A stretch of DNA of 49,822 bases from Bradyrhizobium nivariense (GTDB lineage Bacteria > Pseudomonadota > Alphaproteobacteria > Rhizobiales > Xanthobacteraceae). Within the stretch, counting starts at the first letter, position 1; each line of letters opens with the position of its first letter. Below are positions 1-7,586 of the stretch, in pieces. The notes beneath the pieces were generated by a model, which did no database searches, was not told the origin of the DNA, and saw only the letters and a program-made list of their open reading frames with translations. A program made the translations under genes and the position numbers. Where the stretch lies: assembly GCF_029846715.1 (NCBI RefSeq), contig NZ_JARVWW010000048.1, forward strand, positions 1-49,822, given 5' to 3'.

Positions 1-46
1 GTAGCCGGCTGCGGTCGTAGCGACCGCGATTCTCCTTCGTCCACAT
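1..46 (-). CDS. IS5-family transposase, N-terminus only (runs off window)
   Basis: The first 15 codons on the minus strand read MWTKENRGRYDRSRL, the very conserved opening of one IS5-family transposase subgroup (normally followed by a YPSDLTDEEW-type motif). An AAGGAG ribosome binding site lies 5 bases before the ATG. The rest of the gene lies outside the window, so I cannot say whether it is intact. The element's end should lie somewhere in 60-170, but I could not pair terminal repeats with only one end present. Confidence 0.75.
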   Translation of the reverse strand, partial: MWTKENRGRYDRSRL

Positions 47-208
47 GGGCGCTCCTTCAAATCGGACCGCCACCCTTGAATCACAAATGATTCCGATGAT
101 TCAAGATGTTCCCGGACAGACACTAAGGAGTTGGTGTCGCGTCTTGTCGGCTCGTCGGACCCATCATGAGGTATGAGTCAGCTGATGCCATCGGCCGGAG
201 AAAACTGC

Positions 209-286
209 ATGCGCATGTACTACCAGGTGGACGCTTTCGCAGAGGGACTTTTCGCCGGCAATCCCGCAGCCGTTCTCGTTCCTTGA
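209..286 (+). pseudogene. PhzF-family isomerase/epimerase N-terminal fragment
   Basis: The reading frame gives MRMYYQVDAFAEGLFAGNPA followed by AVLVP and a stop. YQVDAFA..-F-GNPAAV is the N-terminal signature of the PhzF / diaminopimelate-epimerase-like family. After VP the expected LDGW continuation is present but in a different frame (CTTGACGGATGG), so a small indel created the stop. I cannot follow homology beyond about position 295, so only a short broken remnant remains. PhzF proteins isomerise or epimerise small amino-acid-like substrates; this copy cannot be functional. Confidence 0.6.
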
Positions 287-608
287 CGGATGGCAAAGCT
301 CCAATTGATCGTCCGACAAGTGCGCCATTCCAGCCTGCTCTTCCGATAAGAGTTCCATGCTACCGCATATCTGCTCTGCTCATTGCATGTCGGCTGTGGC
401 GAGGCGTTGCCTTCGTGATATCGAAGCCCGCCTCTAGGGGCAGGCCGGCATGGAACAGGAATTACGAGCGACGGTTGAGCGGGCGATTGTCGCGGCGGTT
501 CGCGTTCACGAACCGCCTCGCTGCTCATCAATCATAGACGCGTCGTCGACACCCGGCGCATGCGGGAGTTGGCGCAGCCCTTGGCGGGTGATCTTCCTCC
601 CTTCGCCT
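287..608. other. No recognisable gene
   Basis: Short open frames exist on both strands here, but none has a family signature, a clear ribosome binding site or homology I recognise. It is probably a junction between the PhzF fragment and the 3' flank of the AAA gene. Confidence 0.4.
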
Positions 609-2285
609 TCATGCAGGCCCCGCAGCCATCGCTCCGGCCCCACCCAAGAGCTTCACGTTGAGGCGGCCGCCGGTGAACAGCATGTCGTCGAGCGCTTCCT
701 CGATGTCAGCTGTGGTCACTGAGTTTCCGCCGTCACGAGCGATGCATGATTGCGCAATGCGTCGCATCAGCTCCTTAATGAAAGCGGCGCTGACGCCCTC
801 AGTGCGGCGCACCGTCTCGGCTACGATCTCCGCCTCAAGCGGCAGGCCCATGCCGTAAAGCCGGATCAGCTTGTCGCGGCCGGTCGTATCAGGCAGCGGC
901 ATCTCGATCGCCTGGTCGATGCGGCCGGGGCGACCGGCCAGGGCGCCCTCGAGTTGCTCGGGGCGGTTGGTGGTGAGCACGAAGAGGATGTCAGCGTCTT
1001 CCTTCAAGCCGTCCATTTCATTTAGGAGCTTGTTCAGCGCGGCCTCCTCACATGTTGTCAAGTCGTCGCGCTTGCTGGCGATCAGATCGACATCCTCGAT
1101 CACCACCATAGTAGGCTGCAGCAGGCGCGCGAGCGCCATGTAGGCGCTCAGCTCACCGACCTCTTCGGCGGTGATGATTAGCGTGGTGTGTCCCGGTAGG
1201 TTGGTGGCGAGATAGCGGATGGTGTGGGTCTTACCGGTGCCGGGCGGGCCATAGAGCAGGATGCCCTTGCGGGTCGACTGGCCGAATCGGCGGAGTGCGC
1301 CACGCGTGGCGACAAAACTCAACACGTTGCGATCGAGCAATTTGATAGCCTGTTCCCGCAGGATCACGTCCTCGCGCCTCACTGGTGCCAATCGATGCAC
1401 CATGATGCCTCTTGAGCGGCCGCTGTAATCCGCACCTTTCTCGAATGAGAGAATCTTGCCGCGATAAGAACGTGCCGCGTGTACCGCCCGTTCCAGTTCG
1501 TCAAAGCTGCGCTGAACAAAGGCTTCGCCGCCAGTCCCCGCAGGGGCAACGATTTCAATCCGGATCCTCGGCTCTTGCTCGAACTCGAACTCAGTAGAGA
1601 GCACGACGGCATAGAAAAATTCGCTCGCCCGGCAAAGCCACAGTCCATTGTACAGGCATTTGACCGGCGCCGTCTCGCCAGTATCAACCTGGTGATATTG
1701 CGGTGGCACCAGCGAAATCGCATTCTGTCCACGCTTCTTCATCCGAGCGAATGAAAGCGTCTCGTACCTATGTTCTGCATAGGCGCCGAAGAAGCGGACC
1801 GGATCGGCGAATAGCTTATCGATCGCGACCTGAACATCGGCCTGCATGTGGCCCGGGAATTGCCGCACAGTAGTGGCGAGTTCGCTCGACGGTATATTGG
1901 TGAAGTGCCACTCAAGGGCTTCGAAGGCATATTCGAATTGCACGTCGGACAGGTCGGGGCCGTCCGCTTCGCCCGCGGCTTCGCCCGTGATCAGCAGGGG
2001 ACATCCTTCAGCTCGGATACGCTCTTGCGCCGCCTCGAGGAGCGCCTTTGCGACTGAGGGAGGATAGCGTCCGCAGACGGCCTTGCCATGCAGCAAGACG
2101 AGTTTGGCGAGCGCAATGGCATCCCGCTCCTGTTTGTCGAATACCTCGCGCAGCAGGCGTACCACGAAACCGAGAGTCGTCTTGCCGTCATTGTGCAAAA
2201 GAAGCTGAATGGGCGCACCGCCTGCGCAGATCTTGTCCACAAAGACCCCCGGTGCGTGTTCTAGTTGTTCGGCAGTGTTCGTCAT
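609..2285 (-). CDS. ClpS-domain / AAA+ ATPase fusion protein
   Basis: The product is 558 residues. Residues about 24-101 look like a ClpS adaptor domain: LLLHNDGKTTLGFVV matches the VLLxNDxxTxxxFVV opening, LLHGKAVCGRY carries the conserved His and the G-x-A-V-C-G-x-Y signature, and the domain ends in PLLIT. ClpS recognises N-degron residues and passes substrates to ClpA/ClpC. Residues about 330-540 are a AAA ATPase: Walker A GPPGTGKT (347-354), Walker B MVVIEDVD (393-400), sensor 1 LTTN, and the second region of homology GRPGRID. The middle part (about 110-310) is unassigned. A sigma-54 -24/-12 promoter and a NifA-type site lie just upstream, shared with the divergent iscA-like gene, so expression during nitrogen fixation is likely. 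Inference: an ATP-dependent unfoldase or remodeller with built-in substrate recognition. No peptidase domain or partner is visible nearby. The frame is intact. Confidence 0.8.
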   Translation of the reverse strand: MTNTAEQLEHAPGVFVDKICAGGAPIQLLLHNDGKTTLGFVVRLLREVFDKQERDAIALAKLVLLHGKAVCGRYPPSVAKALLEAAQERIRAEGCPLLITGEAAGEADGPDLSDVQFEYAFEALEWHFTNIPSSELATTVRQFPGHMQADVQVAIDKLFADPVRFFGAYAEHRYETLSFARMKKRGQNAISLVPPQYHQVDTGETAPVKCLYNGLWLCRASEFFYAVVLSTEFEFEQEPRIRIEIVAPAGTGGEAFVQRSFDELERAVHAARSYRGKILSFEKGADYSGRSRGIMVHRLAPVRREDVILREQAIKLLDRNVLSFVATRGALRRFGQSTRKGILLYGPPGTGKTHTIRYLATNLPGHTTLIITAEEVGELSAYMALARLLQPTMVVIEDVDLIASKRDDLTTCEEAALNKLLNEMDGLKEDADILFVLTTNRPEQLEGALAGRPGRIDQAIEMPLPDTTGRDKLIRLYGMGLPLEAEIVAETVRRTEGVSAAFIKELMRRIAQSCIARDGGNSVTTADIEEALDDMLFTGGRLNVKLLGGAGAMAAGPA

Positions 2286-2340
2286 GTGGTTTCCGATCTA
2301 AGCTCATCACCGGACACTTCGGCCGGCTTAGACACATTAT

Positions 2341-2355
2341 GCAAATTGCTTGCCG
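2341..2355 (-). promoter_or_regulatory. Sigma-54 -24/-12 promoter for the ClpS-AAA gene
   Basis: The minus strand reads CGGCAAG-CAAT-TTGC followed by A. Compared with TGGCACG-N4-TTGCW, this keeps GG and GC exactly 10 bases apart and the full TTGCA. The start codon at 2285 is about 45 bases beyond the predicted transcription start. The NifA-type site at 2430-2445 is about 85 bases upstream of the -24 element. Confidence 0.65.
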
Positions 2356-2429
2356 CCGCGTTCCTTACGCTTCATCGGCGGAATCCATAGAGAAGACACG
2401 CAAAGCCGCCGCAATCCCTCGAAGGCCTT

Positions 2430-2445
2430 TGTCAGCAACCCTACA
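2430..2445. promoter_or_regulatory. NifA upstream activator sequence (TGT-N10-ACA)
   Basis: The sequence is TGT-CAGCAACCCT-ACA, an exact match to the NifA binding consensus. It lies between two divergent sigma-54 promoters, about 62 bases from the plus-strand -24 element and about 84 from the minus-strand one, so one palindromic site could serve both. A lone TGT-N10-ACA occurs often by chance; the confidence comes from its position relative to the two promoters. Confidence 0.7.
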
Positions 2446-2498
2446 CGCGCCGCAAAGCCAACAGGCGCGATCTCGGACAATGTCAAGCTCGAGCGCGC

Positions 2499-2513
2499 TG
2501 GCATGCGACTTGC
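2499..2513 (+). promoter_or_regulatory. Sigma-54 -24/-12 promoter for the iscA-like gene
   Basis: TGGCATG-CGAC-TTGC matches TGGCACG-N4-TTGC at all but one base, with GG and GC at the required 10-base spacing. The predicted start site is near 2525, 27 bases before the ATG at 2552. Confidence 0.75.
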
Positions 2514-2551
2514 CAATTCCTATGCAAACAACCCAGGCAAAAAGGATAGCC

Positions 2552-2776
2552 ATGATCAATCTGACGGATAGCGCAGTGAATGCGCTCAAGAGCGCGATCT
2601 CGGCTTCGGCACAGCCGACGAGCGGCCTGCGCATCATGGTCGAGGCCGGTGGCTGCGACGCGTTCAAATACCGGATGAGCCTGGCCGACGAGGCTAAGCC
2701 TGACGACACCGTGATCGAGCGCGACGGCGTCAAGGTGTTCGTCGTCGACAATAAGGGCCCGTCCATAAACAACTGA
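2552..2776 (+). pseudogene. IscA/HesB-type Fe-S scaffold protein, C-terminally truncated
   Basis: The 74-residue product (MINLTDSAVNALKSAI...) has the start of an A-type Fe-S carrier: a beta-rich domain with EAGGCDAFKYRMSL, containing the first conserved cysteine, then ERDGVKVFVVD. From about residue 68 it leaves the family and ends in NKGPSINN, read from incoming insertion sequence DNA. The C-terminal Cys-x-Cys motif needed for cluster binding is therefore lost. An AAGGATAG ribosome binding site precedes the ATG. The sigma-54/NifA promoter resembles that of rhizobial iscN, normally cotranscribed with nifS; no nifS follows here. It was probably a nif-regulon gene inactivated by the ISAzo13 insertion. 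Confidence 0.7.
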
Positions 2777-3968
2777 GTCATAATTGCCACAGATCGCGAG
2801 GATTTTTTGCGCAGGATTCACAATGATGAGTCGCGCGACAGCGTCGCGGGATGATTCGAGCCGCTCAGGCGCGCGCCGCGCGGAAGCGCTATCGGGAGAT
2901 GGCCCCTGTTCTGAATGAACAGAGCCTCCGGCGCTTTGTCGCCCTGGAGGCGAAAGCGCTGGGACACGGCGGGGTCAGCTTGATGTCCGGCATCAGCGGA
3001 TTGGCGCGCTCGACGATTTATCACGGACTTTCTGACATTCGCGACAACGTGGCGGTTCCGGCTGGACGTGTCCGTAAGGCGGGCGGCGGGCACAAGAAGA
3101 AGTCGTCCCGGGATCCAACCCTCGCGGCCGATCTCAAGCGCCTGGTCGAACCGGTGACGCGGGGCGATCCGATGCAGCCATTGTTGTGGACGACCCGCAG
3201 CTTGCGTAACCTCGTGACCGAGCTGGTGAAGGAGGGTCATAAGGTTTGCCCGACGGTTGTCAGCGAGCTTCTGCGCGGCATGGGCTACAGCCTGCAAGCG
3301 AACAACAAGACACGAGAAGGCGGCCAGCACATCGATCGCGACGCGCAGTTTCAATACATCAACACGCAGGCCACGACGTTCCTGGTGGCGAACGAACCGG
3401 TCATATCGGTCGACACGAAGAAGAAGGAATTGGTAGGCAATTTCAAGAACAACGGCCGGGAATGGCGTCGCCAAGGCAGGCCTGAGCTCGTCAACATTCA
3501 TGACTTTATCGATCCCAAGCTAAGCCGCGCCGTGCCGTACGGCGTGTACGACATCACCAATAATGTCGGCTGGGTCAGCGTCGGCACGGACCACGACACC
3601 GCCAGCTTCGCGGTCAATGCGATCCGCCGATGGTGGCGGACGATGGGGAAGAAGCGTCATCCGACAGCCAAACGCCTGATGATCACGGCCGACGGCGCCG
3701 GCAGCAACGGGTCTCGTGTGCGCCTGTGGAAGGTCGAGCTTCAAAAACTGGCGGACGAGCTCAAGTTGCCGATCACGGTTCCTGCCGCCCGGCACCAGCA
3801 AGTGGAACAAGATCGAGCATCGTAAACTGGCGGGGAAAGCCACTGCGTAGCTATCGCACGATCGTCCAGCTGATCGCCGCGACGACAACAGATGCCGGCC
3901 TCAAGGTGCGCGCCGAGCTGGACGAAAAGAAATATCCCAAAGGCGTCAAGGTTTCCGATCTCCAGATG
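2755..3968 (+). mobile_element. ISAzo13-family element, decayed and 3'-truncated
   Basis: The transposase reading frame runs from about 2851 (MIRAAQARAARKRYREM...) to 3825. It has the family blocks LNEQSLRRFVALEA, GLARSTIYHGL, the DDE parts VISVDTKKKELVGNFKNNG and MITADGAGSNGSR. Near 3780 the frame is lost: the expected PPGTSKWNKIEH is encoded one frame over. WRGKPLRSYRTIVQLIAAT and GVKVSDLQM then appear in another frame to about 3968, where homology stops. At least two indels inactivate it. The 5' end is probably near 2755, where the iscA homology stops. No matching 3' terminal repeat is visible. Confidence 0.75.
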
Positions 3969-4339
3969 AGTTGCGCGTGCTCGCGGATCACAAAGCCAGT
4001 AACAGGCGCGAGCGTCTGGCAAAGGAGCTTAAGCGCTTCAATCTAACTCTAGGCGGGCTCGGGTCAGGACATGGGTTCCTTCTCGACGGCGTCTACGACT
4101 TGGTGATCCGCAACCTTGAAGCGGCGAAAACAAGATCAACGCCGCGCTCGCAATCCGTACAAAATTGGCCAGCGTTGTCGAGCAGCCAAGATCTGCTGGG
4201 AAAGTCGGCGCACCCGTGCCAGCAGCAGCAAAAAGTCGGGCGAAGCCTCATCGAAAACACGTCGAAGTCGTCGCAGGCATGAACCAAACCAAAAAGAAAA
4301 ACCGCCTTGGGAGTAGTGGATCGCGGTTCTACTGGACTA
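3969..4339 (+). other. Unrecognised decayed coding remnant
   Basis: An open frame from 3971 reads LADHKASNRRERLAKELKRFNLTLGG and then DGVYDLVIRNLEAAK. An adjacent frame continues plausibly with INAALAIRTKLASVVEQ and a basic tail to about 4315. The switch suggests one gene with a frameshift near 4125. I recognise no family. It is cut on the left by the ISAzo13 fragment and on the right by IS5. Confidence 0.3.
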
Positions 4340-4394
4340 GGGTCTGTTGGGATTCAGGATTCTCATCGGGGCTTGGTTGTGATTCAAGCTTGGG

Positions 4395-5146
4395 ATGGAC
4401 CGATTCGTTTTGACTGACGCCCAATGGGCGAAGATGGAGCCGCATTGTCTTGGCAAGCCGGGAGATCCGGGCCGCAGCGGCAAGGACAACCGACTGTTTG
4501 TCGAGGCCGTTCTGTGGATCGCCCGAACCGGCAGTCCCTGGCGGGATCTGCCGGCGATGTTCGGCCACTGGAATAGCACATTCACGCGCTTTCGCGACTG
4601 GGTGAAGGCGGATGTCTGGAAGCGGCTGTTCGAGGCCATCTCCGACGATCCCGACATGGAATACGCCATGGTCGACGCCACCATCGTCAAGGTCCACCGC
4701 CACGGTCAGGGCGCAAAAGGGGGACGCAAAGCCAGGCGATCGGCCGCTCGAAAGGCGGCATGACCACCAAAATTCTGGCGCTCACCGATGCGCTCGGCAA
4801 TCTCGTGCGCTTCGTGCTCCTGCCGGGACAGCGTTTCGATACGGTGGGCGTGCCGCCGCTCATCGAGGGATTGGCCTTCAACGCGCTGATCGCTGATAAG
4901 GCCTTCGATAGCAACGCCATCATCGCCGAACTCGAAGCGCGTGGCGCCAAAGTCGTCATCTCCCAGCATCCGCGCCGTGCACAGCCTCTCGCCATCGACA
5001 AGGAGATGTACAAATGGCGGCATCTCATCGAGAACTTCTTCGGCAAGCTCAAGGAATTCAAGCGCATCGCAATGCGCGCCGACAAGACCGACCAGAGCTT
5101 CACTTCAATGATCTATCTGGCCGCGGCCGCGATAAACTCCAGATGA
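4395..5146 (+). CDS. IS5-family transposase made by -1 frameshifting
   Basis: The first frame (4395-4763) starts MDRFVLTDAQWAKMEPHCLG and carries the DUF772-like N-terminal part and VDATIVKVHRHGQGAKGG. The second (to 5146) carries MTTKILALTDALGNLVRF, the ADKAFDSNAI block and the YKWRHLIENFFGKLKEFKRIA catalytic region. A -1 slip at AAAAGGGGG (4715-4723) joins them as GAKGGTQSQAIGRSKGGM, the usual fused sequence for this subgroup. It is therefore probably a functional recoded gene, not a pseudogene. Confidence 0.88.
4715..4723 (+). promoter_or_regulatory. Slippery sequence for -1 ribosomal frameshift
   Basis: AAAAGGGGG lies where the two transposase frames must join. Shifting back one base here restores the conserved family sequence between the frames. 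Confidence 0.75.
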
Positions 5147-5256
5147 ATCCCAACAGACCCTAAGCCAAGACCACCGAGGTAATCTTCCAGTTCTTGAATC
5201 GACTTATTCAGGGACGCTGACGCTCCCTGCTTAAATTGCTTCGAGCTTTTGGCCAT
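5113..5256 (-). CDS. Small protein gene reaching into IS5
   Basis: The gene starts at ATG 5256-5254 after a strong GGGAGG site (7-base spacing). It reads MAKSSKQFKQGASASLNKS then IQELEDYLGGLGL and enters the IS5 end at 5160, giving a 47-residue hybrid. Removing IS5 and one TA copy gives GLGL-VQ-stop, a 34-residue protein, so the insertion changed only the last few residues. No family is recognised. The middle is compatible with a short amphipathic helix. It lies just downstream of the tRNA-like gene on the same strand. Confidence 0.4.
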   Translation of the reverse strand: MAKSSKQFKQGASASLNKSIQELEDYLGGLGLGSVGIHLEFIAAAAR

Positions 5257-5337
5257 CCAAGCCCTCCCTTGTTTCGTTGCGTCGAAGATACGTTCACATA
5301 GAAAGACCCGCTCAACGATTTCTCGGAGCGGGTATTC

Positions 5338-5426
5338 GAATTGGGGAGGGATTCGAACCCTCGGAACGCCTCGCGGCGTTCGTCTCCTTCGCAAGGAGAT
5401 GCCTTCGGCCTCTCAGCCACCCAGCC
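5338..5426 (-). tRNA. tRNA-Ser-like (class II) gene with anticodon GCG, possibly a pseudogene
   Basis: Read on the minus strand: 5' GGCTGGG, TG at 8-9, a D arm with GCT...GGC, a perfect 5-bp anticodon stem TCTCC/GGAGA around loop TTGCGAA, a long variable arm with a 6-bp stem (AACGCC/GGCGTT, GCGA loop), and a perfect T arm GAGGG-TTCGAAT-CCCTC. The long variable arm and D arm are of serine type, yet positions 34-36 read GCG, which would decode Arg CGC. The acceptor stem pairs poorly (two G.U pairs and one C.A mismatch) and no CCA is encoded. A normal serine anticodon CGA sits one base off. It is either a decayed or chimeric tRNA or an unusual decoder. Confidence 0.7.
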
Positions 5427-6300
5427 ATAACGTATGGCGGCCTGTCCCAAATGGGCACATTTCCCCGAGATTTCAAGACGCCCCGCGAGGAAAACCCCAA
5501 ATGATATCAACGACCAAAAGGAAAGATTGAGGCCCGCAGCCTTTAGATTGGTTCGAATTGCTCTTTTGGCCATGCCGAATGCAGCAGGTCAAACTTCATA
5601 TTGTCGGGACGCGGCAGCACACTCGGACGTCGAACGGGTCGCTAAGGCGCGCAGCGCAGGCCTCGTAAATCATCTTACCAGTTCAACCGTCGGAAAGCGG
5701 CTGGGCCAGCTTGACCTCGCAGAGGGAGGAGCTCTTCTCCAGCGGTTCGGCCAAAAGGCACTTCTGCGTGCGAAATGCACCAAATCTCTTGTCCTCCGCT
5801 ATAACCCGGAAATCACAGCAAATGCGACCGCCCCCGAGCGGACCATAAACCCCCAATGAAGTCGCGTCGCCAGGATGGACTCTGGATCGGAGTATCCCGC
5901 CGTAGCGGTTCGGCCGTCATCGGCCGCCTCGGCGAATCTTCTGAGCAGCGAAAATGCATCCGATCAAGCCGCCGCCGCGCCCGCCAGGGCAAGCGAGTCG
6001 GTATTGGCTCCGCCGATTGCGTCTGCAGTGCCGAGAAGCGACTCATGATCTTCTTCTACAGGGCCTCTCAATTCATGGGCTCTCTTTTGTCCCGTTCTGG
6101 TCTTTTCGATCATGCCGCGCCCGGCTGTTGAAAGTCCTGCGACCCAACCGTCATGAGCGCCGGAAAGTATCTTCGTTCGCCTGTAAAATCCCTTATTTTG
6201 AGGGCTTCCCGGTCTTCACAGTTCCAGTTTGCACGCTTTAGTTGTATCATGTCGACTACATTTATAGCTTCTTTTTCCAACATTCACCGTTGATTTGGGG
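5427..6300. other. Long stretch with no supportable gene
   Basis: A 141-codon plus-strand frame (5434-5859) and smaller ones occur, but none has motifs, family resemblance or a good ribosome binding site, and the sequence bends through several frames. I read it as degenerate DNA between the tRNA-like gene and the XRE locus. Confidence 0.4.
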
Positions 6301-6329
6301 TTGACAGAATATAAGGAATTCCCTATATG
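6301..6329 (+). promoter_or_regulatory. Sigma-70-type promoter with embedded palindromic operator
   Basis: TTGACA (6301-6306), a 17-base spacer and TATATG (6324-6329) form a near-ideal promoter. Positions 6309-6328 form an inverted repeat (ATATAAGGAA/TTCCCTATAT, 9 of 10 pairs) that fills most of the spacer and overlaps -10. A repressor bound here would block RNA polymerase. The XRE protein encoded two genes on is the obvious candidate (inference). Confidence 0.7.
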
Positions 6330-6352
6330 CTTGTTTCGTTCGAGGATCCCGA

Positions 6353-6646
6353 TTGGGAGACGCGGCTGATGAGTTGGAGCAGCTTGGGCACAATTTCGCT
6401 TGCGAGATCCTGCTCTATCTCCAGAAAGTCCACAGCGGATCAGTGGATAGCAGGGATCTGTTGCCCTTCTATACGTATAGGGGCGTGGAGATGTTCCATG
6501 CTTCCGCGGCGGCTAAGTTTGCGATCTTCGCTGTCGAAATCGATGATGATGGCGATGTGACGGTAACCCTAATGCTCGCGGCTGAGCATGCGTGCCGATG
6601 TACGCTGGAGGGTCTTCCTGGAATGGCGGCAATTATAACGCCCTGA
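6353..6646 (+). CDS. Small protein, first gene of an XRE-regulated locus (possible toxin)
   Basis: The start is taken as TTG 6353, 7 bases after GAGG. The ATG at 6327 lies inside the -10 element and cannot be the start of this transcript. The 97-residue product has a hydrophobic C-terminal half (KFAIFAVEIDDDGDVTVTLML) reminiscent of the beta-strand core of small RelE/HigB-type toxins, but I see no catalytic signature. Position upstream of an XRE antitoxin-like gene, with an operator in the promoter, is typical of HigBA-style modules. The toxin role is inference from context only. Confidence 0.5.
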   Translation: MGDAADELEQLGHNFACEILLYLQKVHSGSVDSRDLLPFYTYRGVEMFHASAAAKFAIFAVEIDDDGDVTVTLMLAAEHACRCTLEGLPGMAAIITP

Positions 6647-6705
6647 AGACCGGAATACTGAATGCGCGAGCTTCAGTTTGGTTCGTATGAAGAGTGGAGG
6701 CTGCA

Positions 6706-7104
6706 ATGGTCAAACTCAAAGTCGACAAAAGTCACAAACGTAGAGTGCGAGCCGTTGCTGAGGTTAGCAGTAAGGGGCGTGGTCGTTCGCTTGCTGATCT
6801 GGTCGAAAGAATCGAACGAGCTGATGCAAGCCTTGCAGCTGAAAAGGAACTGTCGAGTGCGGCAATGCGTGCTGGCGAACTAGTTCGGGCCATGCGCAAG
6901 GATGCCAGATTCTCTCAGTCACAATTGGCGGATAAGTTGGGTATTAGCCAGGCTCGAATTAGCGAAATCGAATCGGGAGTCGGGACCCAGGGGCCAACTT
7001 GGGATCTGATGGAACGAATTTCGGTTGCGTGTGGCAAGACGCTTGGCGTTGCTGCCTCTAGCGATGACCTAGAACTCGCGGCGCACATGCCAATGGCTGT
7101 GTAG
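6706..7104 (+). CDS. XRE-family HTH protein (antitoxin-like or autorepressor)
   Basis: ATG 6706 follows GGAGG by 5 bases. The 132-residue product has a basic N-terminus (MVKLKVDKSHKRRVRA), a helical middle (LADLVERIERADASLAAEK) and a C-terminal Cro/C1-type helix-turn-helix: FSQSQLADKLGISQARISEIE. Such proteins bind palindromic operators as dimers; the inverted repeat in the promoter of this locus is a fitting target. The long N-terminal extension resembles HigA-like antitoxins with an added region. The frame is intact. Confidence 0.75.
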   Translation: MVKLKVDKSHKRRVRAVAEVSSKGRGRSLADLVERIERADASLAAEKELSSAAMRAGELVRAMRKDARFSQSQLADKLGISQARISEIESGVGTQGPTWDLMERISVACGKTLGVAASSDDLELAAHMPMAV

Positions 7105-7133
7105 TCTGATCCGTCGATGAGAGCCTGAGATAC

Positions 7134-7433
7134 ATGGCGTACTCTTGGTGGGACGCTCTCAAAGACGTGCTCGGCGCCGCGAGTCCAGTATGCATCGCCG
7201 TGCCGTGGTTCAGAGACTTTTGGCTGCGCGCTCGCAGATCGAAACTCGAGCAAGTCGAGGCAACAGGACGGCTTGGCAGGCTGAAGGCGTCTGTCGAAGG
7301 TTCAATCCGCCAGAAAATTGAGTCCCCCAAGCTGGCCGACATAGTGTGGACCACACTTGGGCTAATGCTAATGTTCATAAGCTTCTTGATTGCCATTATT
7401 CGAGGCCTCGCTGATCTCTTGGGCGGAACTTAA
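7134..7433 (+). CDS. Small membrane protein, third gene of the XRE locus
   Basis: The 99-residue product starts MAYSWWDALKDVLG. A weak hydrophobic N-terminal stretch (AASPVCIAVPWF), a charged middle (RARRSKLEQVEATGRLGRLK) and one clear C-terminal membrane segment (VWTTLGLMLMFISFLIAII) follow. It begins 29 bases after the XRE stop and is probably cotranscribed. No family is recognised. One-helix proteins beside XRE regulators are sometimes effectors, but nothing in the sequence proves that. Confidence 0.5.
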   Translation: MAYSWWDALKDVLGAASPVCIAVPWFRDFWLRARRSKLEQVEATGRLGRLKASVEGSIRQKIESPKLADIVWTTLGLMLMFISFLIAIIRGLADLLGGT

Positions 7434-7586
7434 TGCAGCGTTCCCCAATGACGCGTGCGTTCAGAACACTGGTCGGCATCTGCGCGCGGTAGTTGTTGCG
7501 GCATGTTTCTCACCAAAGCCAGAACTGCGCTAACCCGATGATAGCTCCGGTGGGCCAGGCTGACTGTAAGCGCTTAGGCGGGACCC

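Larger units (their letters stand above)
4340..5160 (+). mobile_element. Complete IS5-family (IS427-like) insertion sequence
   Basis: Perfect 17-bp terminal inverted repeats GGGTCTGTTGGGATTCA (4340-4356) and its complement (5144-5160) flank a two-frame transposase gene. TA dinucleotides on both sides are the expected 2-bp target duplication. Length is 821 bp. No inactivating change is visible, so it may be mobile. It landed near the end of the small gene beginning at 5256 on the other strand. Confidence 0.92.

Noticed and set aside
6327..6560. 77-codon frame starting at ATG 6327
   Set aside because: The ATG is part of the -10 element, so it would not be on the transcript. The frame starting at TTG 6353 fits the ribosome binding site and the promoter.
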